Below the pieces are notes generated by a model that made no database searches, was not told the DNA's origin, and was given only the letters and a program-made list of their open reading frames with translations. Position numbers and translations under genes: made by a program. Positions 18,067-28,006 of a stretch of DNA of 64,000 nucleotides are shown here, in pieces; within the stretch, counting starts at the first letter, position 1, and each line of letters opens with the position of its first letter. Location: NCBI GenBank assembly GCA_942493305.1, contig OW818686.1, forward strand, positions 2,852,001 through 2,916,000, in the 5' to 3' direction. Origin of the DNA: UBA7672 sp030824255 (lineage in GTDB: Bacteria > Pseudomonadota > Alphaproteobacteria > Caulobacterales > Hyphomonadaceae).

Positions 18067-18984
18067 TTGAATGATGCCTCGTTGAACGATCCATACGAAA
18101 CCCTCGAAATTGAGCGTTCGGCGACGGCCGAGGAAGTACGCAAAGCCTACCGTCGGCTGGCCAAAAAACTACACCCTGACCTCAACCCAGGTAACAAGGA
18201 TGCGGAAGCGCTCTTCAAAGAGCTTTCCAATGCATACGATCTTCTGTCGGACGCTGAACGACGTCGGCAGTTCGATGCGGGCGAGATTGATGCTGCGGGT
18301 GCAGTCAAATCACACGGCAAGTTCTATAAGGATTACGCCGGCTCAGCCGGAGCCGACGGCGCTTATGAGAACCATTCTGCATTCACCGATTTCGTTGGGG
18401 CCGAGGACATTTTTGCAGAGTTGTTCCGGCGGCGCCCCGGGCAATCCCCGCACGTGCGTGGCCAAGATCAAACATACCGCCTGCTGATCGAGTTTCTTGA
18501 GGCAATCAACGGCGCTACCAAGCGCGTGACACTGCCTGGCGGGGGAATACTCGACGTGGCCATTCCGGCAGGGTTTCGGGCAGGCCAAATTCTGCGATTG
18601 CGTGGAAAGGGTATGCCTTCTGATGGCGAGGGCCAGCCGGGCGACGCATTGGTTGAAGTTTCAATCAAACCGCACCCTTACTTCGTTCGCCATGGCGATG
18701 ACATCCTTATCGAGCTGCCAATAACCCTGGCCGAGGCGGTGCTCGGGGCGCGAATAAAGGCGCCAACTCCCTTGGGCGTGGTGATGCTGACGGTTCCCAA
18801 AGGATCAAACACGGGTGCGGTGCTTCGCATGAAGGGCAGGGGCGTTTTGAAGCCTGACGGTCATGGCGATGAATTGATCAAGCTCAAGGTAATGTTGCCG
18901 CAAGCGCCAGACGAGGCGCTGGAGGCATTTCTTGGCGCTTGGACACCCAGCCCTGACTACGATCCCCGGCGGGATATGCAGTGA
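18067..18984 (+). CDS. cbpA: CbpA-type DnaJ co-chaperone
   Basis: A J-domain protein of about 305 aa. The J domain has YETLEIERSATAEEVRKAYR and the HPD motif in LHPDLNPGNKDAE. There is no cysteine-rich zinc domain. Two C-terminal substrate-binding beta domains follow (YRLLIEFLEAINGATKRVTL, GQILRLRGKGMP and VLRMKGRGVLKPDG). This is the CbpA layout: it stimulates DnaK ATPase. No ATG fits, so TTG at 18067 or 18082 is the likely start. It overlaps the downstream CbpM-like gene. Confidence 0.88.
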   Translation: MNDASLNDPYETLEIERSATAEEVRKAYRRLAKKLHPDLNPGNKDAEALFKELSNAYDLLSDAERRRQFDAGEIDAAGAVKSHGKFYKDYAGSAGADGAYENHSAFTDFVGAEDIFAELFRRRPGQSPHVRGQDQTYRLLIEFLEAINGATKRVTLPGGGILDVAIPAGFRAGQILRLRGKGMPSDGEGQPGDALVEVSIKPHPYFVRHGDDILIELPITLAEAVLGARIKAPTPLGVVMLTVPKGSNTGAVLRMKGRGVLKPDGHGDELIKLKVMLPQAPDEALEAFLGAWTPSPDYDPRRDMQ

Positions 18985-19298
18985 TGGTCATCCACACATC
19001 GGAGTTTCTGGTGCTTGCGCAACTGGATCATGAAACCCTCGAAATGTGGATCGAGGAGGAGTGGCTGGTCCCCTTAAACGTGGCGAGTGGGCGAGCCTTT
19101 TCCGAGGTGGATCTGGCGCGTGCTCAGTTGATTCACGAGCTGATGCGTGACCTCGGCGTGAACGATGATGGCGTCGGCGTTGTCTTGCATCTTCTGGATC
19201 AGATTCACGGGCTCAGAAAGTTGCTGGCGAACGCATCAGAGTCGACCGTCGGGATTGCGACCATGCCCGACGTCAGTTCACTTACTGGCGATCGATAG
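18981..19298 (+). CDS. cbpM: CbpM-like chaperone modulator
   Basis: A 105-aa protein with a MerR-like helical layout (FLVLAQLDHETLEMWIEEEW, SGRAFSEVDLARAQLIHELM, then a coiled-coil). In E. coli CbpM binds the J domain of CbpA and blocks it. The start overlaps the stop of the DnaJ gene by four bases, the same pairing as cbpA-cbpM. Convergent with the acyl-CoA synthetase gene. Confidence 0.75.
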   Translation: MMVIHTSEFLVLAQLDHETLEMWIEEEWLVPLNVASGRAFSEVDLARAQLIHELMRDLGVNDDGVGVVLHLLDQIHGLRKLLANASESTVGIATMPDVSSLTGDR

Positions 19299-19325
19299 CG
19301 CCGGACAGCCGACGGTCGGCGCCAA

Positions 19326-21983
19326 TCATTCAACGGAAGCAAGCTGGAAATCTACGCGTGTGAGCCCACGAGCATCCGGTGTAGTTGTGCGTGTGGCGCC
19401 GAACTCGGTCGCGAGGTTCAGCATCCGCGTATTGCCGCCCATGATATCCCCCCAGGCGCGTGACGCGCCGCGGCTCTTGCCATACTCGAGTATGCTCGAG
19501 AGTAGGACATGGCCTAGGCCGTCGCTCTGGACATCCGACCGGACCATAACGGCCAGCTCGGCTGTTGAATATTCCGGGTCGAACACCAGCCGCGACACTC
19601 CTGCGATTGATCCGTCGGGCAGAATAGCTGCGAACGCCATTTCGCGATCGTAGTCGATCTGCGACAGCCGTACGGCGAGTTCATCGAGCATGCCACCGAT
19701 TGTTCCGTGGAAGCGCAGCCGCATGTCGTCGGCATCTGTGCTCCGCATCATGTTTGCAAGAGCGGTTGCATCGTCCGGGCGAAGGGGGCGGATCTGCATA
19801 GCCTGATCTCCCACTTGCTCACGGCGGGAAAGCTCGCCGGGATAGGGTCGGATTGACAGGCGCGTCATGGCGCCGGCTACGGTCGGCTGCACGATGATGC
19901 GGGCATCGAGGGCCATGACACCATCGACGTCAGCAAGGAGAGGATTGATGTCAAGTTCGACAATCTCAGGGAACTCGATGACTAGATCCGACAGGGCGAC
20001 CAGTGCCGCAGCTACGGCGGGGAGATTTGCGGGCGGGCGATCGCGATAGCCAGCAAGCAGTTTAGCGACGCGCGTACGCGCGATCATGTCTTGCGCAAGA
20101 TTGTCGTTAAGTGGCGGTAGTCCCATCACGCGATCAGCGATGACTTCTGTTGCGACGCCGCCATGTCCGAAAAGCAGACACGGACCAAACGTGGGATCGT
20201 CCACGGCGCCCAGAATGAGTTCCTGTGCCAGCGGTCGATAGATCATGGGCTGCACGGTGAACCCATCGACTTTTGCCTGGGGAGCGATCTTTAGGATCGC
20301 TGCGTGCATTTCCTTCGCAGCTTGCGAGACCGCCTTTTCGCCTTCCAGCGCTAATTTCACACCGCCGACGTCAGACTTGTGCGTGATCTGACGCGACAGG
20401 ATTTTCAGCACGACGCGGCCGCCGATTTCCTTTGCCAGGATCCCTGCGTCTTCCGGCGTGGCGGCCATTCTGGTGGCGACCACGGGGATTCCATAGCTCG
20501 CCAACACTTCCTTGGCTTCCAGCTCAGTAAGTGTGCTCCGGCCTTCGTCGAGCACGAACTTGAAAATCGCGCGAACTTTTTCCGCACTCTGCGGAGGCCG
20601 CACGACATTCGCCATCGGCGCCTGAAGCAGAGAGGCTTGGTTTCGTGCGTGTTCGACCAGCTGCATGAATGCGCGGATCGCTTCGTGCGGCGTCTCGTAG
20701 TTCGGTAGCCTTGACTGCGAGAGCAGCCGTCTGGGAGCTTTTGCGGTGGCCTCCCCCATCCAGCAGGCGAGCCATGGCCGCTCCGGCTTGCCGATGCGCG
20801 CGTGCAGAATAGCTGCCGCTGCCTGTGTGCTGTCGGCGACGCCTGTGGGGCAGTTCATCACGAGCAAGGTGTCCCAACTGGGATCGTCCGCGACAGCATC
20901 GATCGCTGCTTCATAGCGGGCGCCGGATGCGTCGCCGATAATATCCACCGGGTTCGCATGCGACCAGGCAGCAGGCATAGCGGCACTGAGCTTGGCAATG
21001 GACGCGGCCGACAAAACCGCCAAACGGCCACCTTGCTGTTCGAGTGCGTCGGCGGCGAGGACGCCGAGCCCGCCGCCGTTGGTTATAATGAGAAGGCGAT
21101 CTCCGCGGGGACGCCATCCGCTGGCAAGCGTTTCAGCGGCATCGAAGAGATCGCGAAGTGTGTCCACGCGAAGAATCCCTGCTCTTCGGAAGGCTGCATC
21201 GTAGACAATGTCAGACCCTGCGAGTGCGCCGGTGTGCGACGTTGCAGCGCGCGCTCCAGATGAGCTGCGGCCCGCTTTGACGATGACGACGGGTTTCGTG
21301 CGCGCCGCTATTCGGCCAGCAGACATGAATTTCCGTGCCTGGGTGATGTTCTCTGCATATAGGAGGATCGATCGGGTCGCGGTGTCCCATGCGAGATAGT
21401 CGAGAAGGTCGCCGAAATCGACATCGCTCATGTCGCCAAGAGACATCACGTGAGAGAATCCAATGCCGCGTCCGCTGGCCCAGTCGATCATTGAGGTAGC
21501 GATCGCGCCGGACTGGGTTACGAACGCGATGTCGCCGGCGTCCGGAGCAAGATGGGCAAAGCTGGCGTTGATGCCGCGTACTGGCGACAGAAAGCCAAGG
21601 CAGTTGGGTCCCATTATACGCAGGATGGTCGGCTTGGCGGCCGCCAACATCTCGGCCTTGGCGGCCCGGTCGAAGCCCGCAGTTATCACCACGGCCGAAC
21701 GACACCCGCGGCTGCCAAGCTCGGTGATCAGGCTGGCAACCGCAGCTGGTGGTGTGGCGATGATCGCAAGATCTGGAACGGCGGGAAGTTCGCCCACCGA
21801 TCGATAACACCTTACTGACTGAATCTCGGCCTCGTGTGGGTTGACCGGCATAATCGGCCCGTCGAACCCACCCGCAAAGAGGTTTCGGGAAACGACCGAG
21901 CCGACCGAACCAGGCTGGTTGCTCGCGCCGATCAGCGCGATGGCGTTAGGCGCGAACAAAGACGAGAGATTGCGCGTGGTCAT
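19326..21983 (-). CDS. ADP-forming acyl-CoA synthetase fused to GNAT acetyltransferase (Pat/PatZ type)
   Basis: An 885-aa fusion. Residues about 1-460 are the CoA-binding and ligase part (IALIGASNQPGS, IMGPNCLGF, and the His-containing ATSHTGALAGSD). About 480-700 is the ATP-grasp part (LEAKEVLASYGIPVV, FGPCLLFGHGG). About 720-885 is a GNAT domain (MQIRPLRPDDATALANMMRS, GLGHVLLSSILEYGKSRG). Proteins with this layout acetylate lysines of metabolic enzymes such as acetyl-CoA synthetase. Whether the synthetase half is catalytic here is open; the His and ATP-grasp motifs are present. Confidence 0.88.
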   Translation of the reverse strand: MTTRNLSSLFAPNAIALIGASNQPGSVGSVVSRNLFAGGFDGPIMPVNPHEAEIQSVRCYRSVGELPAVPDLAIIATPPAAVASLITELGSRGCRSAVVITAGFDRAAKAEMLAAAKPTILRIMGPNCLGFLSPVRGINASFAHLAPDAGDIAFVTQSGAIATSMIDWASGRGIGFSHVMSLGDMSDVDFGDLLDYLAWDTATRSILLYAENITQARKFMSAGRIAARTKPVVIVKAGRSSSGARAATSHTGALAGSDIVYDAAFRRAGILRVDTLRDLFDAAETLASGWRPRGDRLLIITNGGGLGVLAADALEQQGGRLAVLSAASIAKLSAAMPAAWSHANPVDIIGDASGARYEAAIDAVADDPSWDTLLVMNCPTGVADSTQAAAAILHARIGKPERPWLACWMGEATAKAPRRLLSQSRLPNYETPHEAIRAFMQLVEHARNQASLLQAPMANVVRPPQSAEKVRAIFKFVLDEGRSTLTELEAKEVLASYGIPVVATRMAATPEDAGILAKEIGGRVVLKILSRQITHKSDVGGVKLALEGEKAVSQAAKEMHAAILKIAPQAKVDGFTVQPMIYRPLAQELILGAVDDPTFGPCLLFGHGGVATEVIADRVMGLPPLNDNLAQDMIARTRVAKLLAGYRDRPPANLPAVAAALVALSDLVIEFPEIVELDINPLLADVDGVMALDARIIVQPTVAGAMTRLSIRPYPGELSRREQVGDQAMQIRPLRPDDATALANMMRSTDADDMRLRFHGTIGGMLDELAVRLSQIDYDREMAFAAILPDGSIAGVSRLVFDPEYSTAELAVMVRSDVQSDGLGHVLLSSILEYGKSRGASRAWGDIMGGNTRMLNLATEFGATRTTTPDARGLTRVDFQLASVE

Positions 21984-22038
21984 GATTGTCTGTCCGCACG
22001 AATCTTTTGGGAAGGAGCGTCCCGAATTGGCAGGGCGC

Positions 22039-22806
22039 TCAGCGAGCCGTGTATCCGCCGTCTATCACCAGCTCTGCGCCCGTGATGAATTTCGCTTCGT
22101 CGGAAGCAAGATAGACCATGCCCCAGGCGATATCGTCTGCCTCCCCCATGTGACCGAGCGGATGCAGAGCATCCGTCGCAAGGCACCCCGCTTTGAGGTC
22201 GCCAGCGCCCTTCAAATGCGCTTCGACCATCGGGGTCCATATGAACCCTGGATGGATCGAGTTTACGCGGATCTTGTCTGCGGCGTAGAGCAAGGCGTCT
22301 GTTTTGGTCATCAGTCGAACAGCGCCTTTTGATGCGTGATAGGCCGGTATGTCAGGTCCGCCGACTAGCCCATAGATCGAGGATAGATTGATGATACTGC
22401 CGCCGCCTGACTGTCGCAGGTGCGGGATAGCGTGCTTGGTGCAGAAGAACACACCCTTGACGTTTATCGACTGAACCCAATCCCACTCGGCTTCTGTAAG
22501 CTCGTGCGTGGGTTTGTTTGCGCCAGAGACGCCGGCATTGCTCACCACGACATCGATCCGTCCGAAGTGCGCGGCGACCTCGGTGAAGACGCGGGAGACC
22601 TCGGCTTCTTTAGAGACGTCGCACCGCCAGAAGCGCGCTGGCAGCTCGCGTTTGTGAAGCTCGGCTGCGAGAGCCTCGCCCTGATCTTCGAGGATATCGA
22701 GAATGGCAACCGACGCGCCTTCCTCCAACATGCGCATGACGCCGGCGCGTCCGAGGCCTAGAGCTCCTCCGGTGATGATGGCGACTTTACTGTTCAAGCG
22801 ATTCAT
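22039..22806 (-). CDS. Short-chain dehydrogenase/reductase
   Basis: A 255-aa classical SDR. Seen: a cofactor loop GGALGLGRAG, D-I after the second strand (AILDILED) favouring NAD, NAG in VVSNAGVSG, active-site Ser in INLSSIYG, and YHASK. The C-terminal end ITGAELVIDGGYTAR is typical. The substrate cannot be told from sequence. Its start overlaps the stop of the upstream P-type ATPase by four bases. Confidence 0.9.
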   Translation of the reverse strand: MNRLNSKVAIITGGALGLGRAGVMRMLEEGASVAILDILEDQGEALAAELHKRELPARFWRCDVSKEAEVSRVFTEVAAHFGRIDVVVSNAGVSGANKPTHELTEAEWDWVQSINVKGVFFCTKHAIPHLRQSGGGSIINLSSIYGLVGGPDIPAYHASKGAVRLMTKTDALLYAADKIRVNSIHPGFIWTPMVEAHLKGAGDLKAGCLATDALHPLGHMGEADDIAWGMVYLASDEAKFITGAELVIDGGYTAR

Positions 22807-25391
22807 CGCGGTGCCGATCCTGTCGTAGCGAGGGCGTGTTCCGGCACTTGCCGGTCAATATTATTGGAAGGCTGCGATGGTGGCGCTCGATTGCCGGTCG
22901 CTCGTGGCTTCAGTCTCCGGACTGCGCCGTACCAACCACCCGCCGCTACAGCGACCAAAACGGCCATCGTGACGACGAGCGCACCGGGCGGCGCCATCCG
23001 GAAGATTTCCGACAGGAATGGGACCGTCAGGGCCCCCACGAGTATGGCGCCAGCAATCGTAGATACGATCCAGAAGATATTGTGACGGGAGTCGAATATG
23101 CGCGTTGAGGATTCCGACGCGTCGGCAAGAGCTAGTGCCAGGTTCCCGATGACGAGGACGATGAACCCAGCCGCACGCGCTTGATTCTCTTCGAGCCCGT
23201 TGTTCAGACTCCAGATGTAAATGCCCAGAACCGCGGCGAGCAGCACGGCGCCCTGCACAGCGGCGAGGATCATCTGTGGTCGGCCAAACAGTGGCTCGCT
23301 AATCGATCGAGGCGGGCGGAGCATCGATTTGCGATCACTCGGTTCGGATTCGAACACAAGCGAACACACCGGATCGATGATCAGTTCCAGCATGACGACG
23401 TGCATCGGATAGAGCAGGGGCGGCATGCCAAAAAGGATTGGCAGCAAAGCGACGCCCGCGATGGGAACGTGGATCGCCATCACGTAGATGAGCGCCTTTC
23501 GCAGGTTGGTGAATATGCGGCGGCCGAGCCGCACACCGCCGACGATAGCCGGGAAACTGTCATCGAGCAGAACAAGGTCGGCCGCCTCTCGCGCGACGTC
23601 CGTTCCGCGATTTCCCATCGCGATGCCGACATGGGCGCGTTCAAGCGCGGGAGCATCGTTGACGCCATCGCCGGTCATTGCGACGACTTCACCGCGCGCC
23701 TTGAACGCCTCGACCAGCGCGAGCTTCTGATCTGGCTTTACCCGCGCAAAGATACGAACTGTCGCGAGCCTGGCAGTCAATTCTTCAGCTGTTAGGGCGG
23801 CTATCTCGGGACCTGTCAGGACACCTTTGGTTATATCGAGGCCGGCTTGCCGGGCTATTTCGAGGGCGGTCGCCGGATAGTCGCCCGTGATCATTGCTAC
23901 GTCGATGCCAGCTACGCGTGCCTCGGCAAGCGCTGCGGGAACATCTGCGCGTAGGGGATCGAGAAATCCTATAAGGCCAACGAACTCAAATGACGCGTCT
24001 TCCGGATCATCGGTCGCGCTCGGTGGACCGGCCGCCTTCGCAACGCCAAGAACCCGCATTCCGCTGGCCGCCATTGCGGCCAATGCAGTTTCAACGTCAC
24101 GCCGCTCAGCTGGCTGCGCGTTGGTAAGCTTTAGCACTGCCTCTGGAGCGCCTTTTGCCGCCCATATGTTCCCGGAGTTGGTACGCCAGCGTTGAATGAC
24201 CGCCAACCGATCCGGTCTCAGGGGGAAACTAGCCGTTGGTTCCCCGCCATTCTCCGCCAAGACGAGACTTGTTGTCGTCGCCAAAGCTGCGTGAACGGCT
24301 CGGTCCATGGGATCTACGGGGTGGGTTGCGGAAGCGAGGAGGGCAATCTTGGCTACCTCTCCGGGTGCGCCATCCATGTCGGACCCCAGCAGGTTTCCCT
24401 TTGACCAGGTTGTTCCAACCGTCATCCGGTTCTCGGTAAGGGTGCCGGTCTTGTCGACGCACAGCATCGTCACCGCGCCAAGTGTTTCGACGACAGCAGC
24501 GCGGCGTACCAGGACCTGATGGCGCGCCAGTCGCCAGGAACCGATGGCGAGGAAGACCGCCAGCACCATAGGGAACTCTTCTGGCAGCAACGAGATGGCA
24601 ACCGTAAGTCCTGCCAGGCCTCCCGCAATCCAGTCGCCGCGCATGACGCCGTAGGCGACCGCAACCAGCAAGCAGAATACGACCGCGATAACGCTTAGAA
24701 CGATCACAAGGCGACCGGTTGTTTCCTGAAGCGGTGTCCGCTCCATTTCACCCGACAGGGACGCCCCAATGGCGCCTATGTGCGTGTTCGCGCCAGTTCG
24801 CGTGATCTGTGCCAGACCCTGACCTGCAACCAGCATCGTGCCGGCGAAGAGCGTGTTGTCATTCGCATCATGCTCCTCATCGGCCTGATCCAGATTGTGC
24901 AGCATCGGCCGCTTGGCCACGGGGACAGACTCGCCCGTTAGCGCGGACTCGTCCACTGTAAGGACATCGCCCTGTCGAAGCAGGGCATCTGCCGGGATGC
25001 GTTCGCCTTCCATGATAAGAGCGATGTCGCCGGGGACTAGCTCTCGCGCCGCAAGACGCTGCTGAACTCCGTCGCGAATGACCTGAGCGAAGGGCTCGGC
25101 GAGTTGCCGCAAGGCCGCCAGCGCGCGCTCGCTCCGCGCATCTTGAAAAACCACCAGCCCAACCGATAGGGCGGCCCCGGCCAGAAGAAACAGACCCTCG
25201 CCAAGATCACCCACGAACAAGTAAAGGGATGCCGCGGCCAACAGAAATATGTACATCGGCTCTCGCAGCGTGCCGATCGCGACCGTCGCCAAGCTGCGGG
25301 ATTTGGCCGGGCGCAGTGCATTCGGGCCATGAAGCTTAAGGAGCGCCGTCGCCTCCGCCGTGCTCAATCCGTTCAGAGGTTCCCCGGCCAT
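22803..25391 (-). CDS. Cation-transporting P-type ATPase (P2-like)
   Basis: An 862-aa pump with an N-terminal cation-ATPase domain, actuator motif LTGES at 151-155, TM4 motif LLPEEFPMVL (268-277), phosphorylation site Asp313 in DKTGTLTENRMTVG, MITGDYPATA, TGDGVNDAPALERAHVGIAM, and a C-terminal membrane domain. No heavy-metal-binding CxxC is seen, so a P1B metal pump is unlikely. The TM4 PEEFP differs from the PEGLP of SERCA-type pumps, so the ion is uncertain (Ca2+, Mg2+ or other). The ATG at 25391 is chosen because GAGAGGAG lies just upstream. Confidence 0.88.
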   Translation of the reverse strand: MAGEPLNGLSTAEATALLKLHGPNALRPAKSRSLATVAIGTLREPMYIFLLAAASLYLFVGDLGEGLFLLAGAALSVGLVVFQDARSERALAALRQLAEPFAQVIRDGVQQRLAARELVPGDIALIMEGERIPADALLRQGDVLTVDESALTGESVPVAKRPMLHNLDQADEEHDANDNTLFAGTMLVAGQGLAQITRTGANTHIGAIGASLSGEMERTPLQETTGRLVIVLSVIAVVFCLLVAVAYGVMRGDWIAGGLAGLTVAISLLPEEFPMVLAVFLAIGSWRLARHQVLVRRAAVVETLGAVTMLCVDKTGTLTENRMTVGTTWSKGNLLGSDMDGAPGEVAKIALLASATHPVDPMDRAVHAALATTTSLVLAENGGEPTASFPLRPDRLAVIQRWRTNSGNIWAAKGAPEAVLKLTNAQPAERRDVETALAAMAASGMRVLGVAKAAGPPSATDDPEDASFEFVGLIGFLDPLRADVPAALAEARVAGIDVAMITGDYPATALEIARQAGLDITKGVLTGPEIAALTAEELTARLATVRIFARVKPDQKLALVEAFKARGEVVAMTGDGVNDAPALERAHVGIAMGNRGTDVAREAADLVLLDDSFPAIVGGVRLGRRIFTNLRKALIYVMAIHVPIAGVALLPILFGMPPLLYPMHVVMLELIIDPVCSLVFESEPSDRKSMLRPPRSISEPLFGRPQMILAAVQGAVLLAAVLGIYIWSLNNGLEENQARAAGFIVLVIGNLALALADASESSTRIFDSRHNIFWIVSTIAGAILVGALTVPFLSEIFRMAPPGALVVTMAVLVAVAAGGWYGAVRRLKPRATGNRAPPSQPSNNIDRQVPEHALATTGSAPR

Positions 25392-25467
25392 GCCGCTTCT
25401 CCTCTCGAATGCGCGGCATGCCCGATCCGCGAACCGATGAGCCACTCAAGTTCGTGGTCGCTCGGGC

Positions 25468-26304
25468 TCAATGCGACATCAGAAGCGGGATGGTGGATTT
25501 GTTCAGCAGGTCTCTCGTTGCCCCGCCAAGTACAAACTCTCGCAATCTGGAATGCCCAAAAGCGCCCATCATGATCAGGTTGGTTTTGGTGGCGTCCGCG
25601 TGTTCGACGATCGCCTGGCCAATTGTGCGCTTGCCAATCACGACATCCTCGGCTTCCACAGAAACTCCGTGATCCGCGAGAAAGGTGGCTAACGGCGTCG
25701 CAGGGTCATCGATCGGGATGTCCTTCTCTCCTCGAAACACAGCGACGCGAACGCGTTTGGCGTTGTGTAGGAAGGGCAGGCCATCGCTGACCGTGCGTGC
25801 GGCGGACTTGCTGAAGTCCCAGCAGATCAGAACGTTGTCGGCGGAGAATGCCTGCTTTGATGTGTCGGGATACAGGATACAGGGACGCCCCGCGCCGAAA
25901 AGCCAGTCCTCGACATAGAGGCGGGGCTCGGCGCTGTCTGGCGAAAGGCCAAGGACGCATACGTCGCCGACGCGGCCCCGCCATGCATTGTCGACGAGTC
26001 CGCCGGGCCAGTGCTCCGAAACATGCTCGAGTTTGACCGAGATACCCTGTAACAATGCTTCACGCTGAACATGAAGCTCAAGCGCCTGGGTCCTGGCCTC
26101 GGTGATGGTCTCGATCTCCCGCGCCATCGTCGACATCATCGCGCCCACGATCCAGTTTTGCGGCGCTCGAATGGCCAGCTGGGAGCTGGAGACGTTGAGT
26201 TTTGCTTCAAACAATTTTGCCAACCCACAGGCATAATCGATAGCGCCCAGCGATGTCGGCGCGGGATAGGGCGTAAGGTGGAGATGGATGGTTGTGTAAG
26301 TCAT
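25468..26304 (-). CDS. Tandem universal stress protein
   Basis: A 278-aa protein with two UspA-like halves. The second half ends in the nucleotide-binding pattern MMGAFGHSRLREFVLGGATR. The first half is less conserved (VCVLGLSPDSAEPRLYVEDW). It lies upstream of the P-type ATPase and SDR on the same strand. USP, P-type ATPase and acyl-CoA synthetase together resemble hypoxia or starvation modules of other bacteria. Cytosolic. Confidence 0.88.
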   Translation of the reverse strand: MTYTTIHLHLTPYPAPTSLGAIDYACGLAKLFEAKLNVSSSQLAIRAPQNWIVGAMMSTMAREIETITEARTQALELHVQREALLQGISVKLEHVSEHWPGGLVDNAWRGRVGDVCVLGLSPDSAEPRLYVEDWLFGAGRPCILYPDTSKQAFSADNVLICWDFSKSAARTVSDGLPFLHNAKRVRVAVFRGEKDIPIDDPATPLATFLADHGVSVEAEDVVIGKRTIGQAIVEHADATKTNLIMMGAFGHSRLREFVLGGATRDLLNKSTIPLLMSH

Positions 26305-26413
26305 GATCTGTTCCGAAGAAAAACGGGACGCGGCGGAATTGTTGCGGGTGTTTGATCGGGCGTGAGGATTGCCGCGGCGGCAGTGATGGTCGTCAGGTTG
26401 TGGTGCTTCGGGG

Positions 26414-26845
26414 TCACCGCTTCAGCGTGTGCAAATAGGCTGAAAGGTCTTCGATCCGATCCGGCTCGATGATCAGATTTGGCATTGTCTTGTGCGAGGT
26501 ATGAAGCGCAACGTTGAGCGCCATCAAGGTCATGCCCGGCACGTTGGCGATCTCTTCAAAAGTTGGAGCCTTTGGATTGGGTGATCGCGGGTCGCCTGCC
26601 GCCACCGCGTGGCATGCAGCACAGGCTGCATCCGCATAGCTGCGTCCGGGCGATGGTGCGGCGACATCAATCGGCGACGCCTTCTCAGGAGGCGCTTCGC
26701 TGTCCAAAAGTGGAGTGCAAGCAGACACGAGCATGCAAGCCGCCGCGAGTCGGGCCGCCGGCGTAAAGAGGCTCCGTACCTCGCCGCCTACACGCAGTTG
26801 AACGCGAGCGCTTTTGGTCACGCTGCGCTGCTCACAATCGAACAT
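26414..26845 (-). CDS. Small c-type cytochrome, probable lipoprotein
   Basis: A 143-aa monohaem cytochrome. A hydrophobic signal with lipobox-like SAC (about 33-43) precedes a linker, CAACH in DAACAACHAVAAG, and a C-terminal axial Met in HKTMPNLII followed by LSAYLHTLKR. The real start may be internal (GTG or ATG before the signal). It resembles the two cytochromes at 27102 and 27463 in length and C-terminus. Periplasmic electron carrier. Confidence 0.82.
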   Translation of the reverse strand: MFDCEQRSVTKSARVQLRVGGEVRSLFTPAARLAAACMLVSACTPLLDSEAPPEKASPIDVAAPSPGRSYADAACAACHAVAAGDPRSPNPKAPTFEEIANVPGMTLMALNVALHTSHKTMPNLIIEPDRIEDLSAYLHTLKR

Positions 26846-27101
26846 TGTGCATCGCTTTCAGTTGTCGGTTGAGCCCATGATAAGGGTCATCGTTTGACAT
26901 AAGTCGTTATGGTTCGAAGGACAGCCTCTAAGGCGAGTTTCGCCGAGACTCTTCCAGACGGCATCTTTGGTGTTGCGGAACAGAGTCGACGCGAGTCCGT
27001 TACCGCTGCGACTACTCCCAAAACAACAGACGGCTCGCGCTCGCTATCTGTAAGCGTGGCGAACCGGCTTGTGCCTATCAGACTCAGTGAGGAGAATGAT
27101 C

Positions 27102-27443
27102 ATGCGCGCTTTGCTACTTGCGGCGCCCATCACAGCGTTGATGGCCTGTGCATCTGACTTCAAAGCAGACCAGACGAGTGTCACTGCTGCGGAGATAAGC
27201 TCGGGTCGAATGATTGCCGAGAACAAGTGTGCGGCCTGCCACGCCGTCGGCGTGACAGGCGACAGTCCGTTCAGGGAGGCGCCGCCGTTCCGCATTCTCT
27301 CAGAGCGATATCCGATTAACAGCCTGGAGGAGGCATTGGCTGAGGGCATTGTTACCGGTCATCCGGCGATGCCTGAATGGATCTTCGAGCCTTTCGAAAT
27401 CCGCGAACTGCTCGGCTACATCGAGAGTGTGCAGTCGAAGTAG
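27102..27443 (+). CDS. Small c-type cytochrome, probable lipoprotein
   Basis: A 113-aa monohaem cytochrome. Lipoprotein signal MRALLLAAPITALMAC, haem motif CAACHAVGV, and axial Met in HPAMPEWIF, with a C-terminal helix LLGYIESVQSK. GAGGAGA lies seven bases before the ATG at 27102, which decides the start over the ATG at 27096. Paralogue of the cytochromes on either side, but on the opposite strand. Confidence 0.82.
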   Translation: MRALLLAAPITALMACASDFKADQTSVTAAEISSGRMIAENKCAACHAVGVTGDSPFREAPPFRILSERYPINSLEEALAEGIVTGHPAMPEWIFEPFEIRELLGYIESVQSK

Positions 27444-27462
27444 CAGCTGCAAAGTCGTCAAT

Positions 27463-27921
27463 TTATGGCTCGTCATGCCGCGAGCGGATGGAACGCAGAT
27501 AAGCGATCAGCGCGTCTGCGCCTATGACATTGAAATCGAAGATCGGCATGTCGCCATGCCCAACCCGTATTGCTTCAATTAGATGAGTGGCGAGTGCATC
27601 TTCATTGTAGCGCGCCAGGACAAACTTGAGGGGAGGCGCTTCGGGCTTAGGGCTGGTGGAACCATTGTCCAGCGCATGACATGAGGAGCAGGTTCGGATG
27701 GCAATCTGCCGGCCTTCTGCGATCTGGCCCGGATCGAGCTCTGAATTCTTGATGCCACCACTCGCTCCCGCCTCGACAGCGACGGTGGAGCTGGCAACGG
27801 CTGGCTCTTCAGGAGTTCCGATCACCTCCGCCCGCGCGGCTTGTTGGCCTGTGCAAGAGACTGTGCAGACCCAAGTGAGAGTCAGCCCGGCAAGTACCCA
27901 ATTCGTCCGCATAGTGTGCAT
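27463..27921 (-). CDS. Small c-type cytochrome
   Basis: A 152-aa monohaem cytochrome. Signal region MHTMRTNWVLAGLTLTWVCT with lipobox VSC, a variable linker, CSSCHALDNG, and axial Met in HGDMPIFDF, then LIAYLRSIRSRHDEP. It converges on the cytochrome at 27102 with only 19 bp between stops. The start is taken at the ATG at 27921, before the signal peptide. Confidence 0.82.
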   Translation of the reverse strand: MHTMRTNWVLAGLTLTWVCTVSCTGQQAARAEVIGTPEEPAVASSTVAVEAGASGGIKNSELDPGQIAEGRQIAIRTCSSCHALDNGSTSPKPEAPPLKFVLARYNEDALATHLIEAIRVGHGDMPIFDFNVIGADALIAYLRSIRSRHDEP

Positions 27922-28006
27922 AGATACTTTCTTCGGTCTTCCGCGGGAGCGCCATCGATGACTCTCTCTGCCCGGGCTCTGCCCGGGAAATGTCACCAGA
28001 CGCGAG

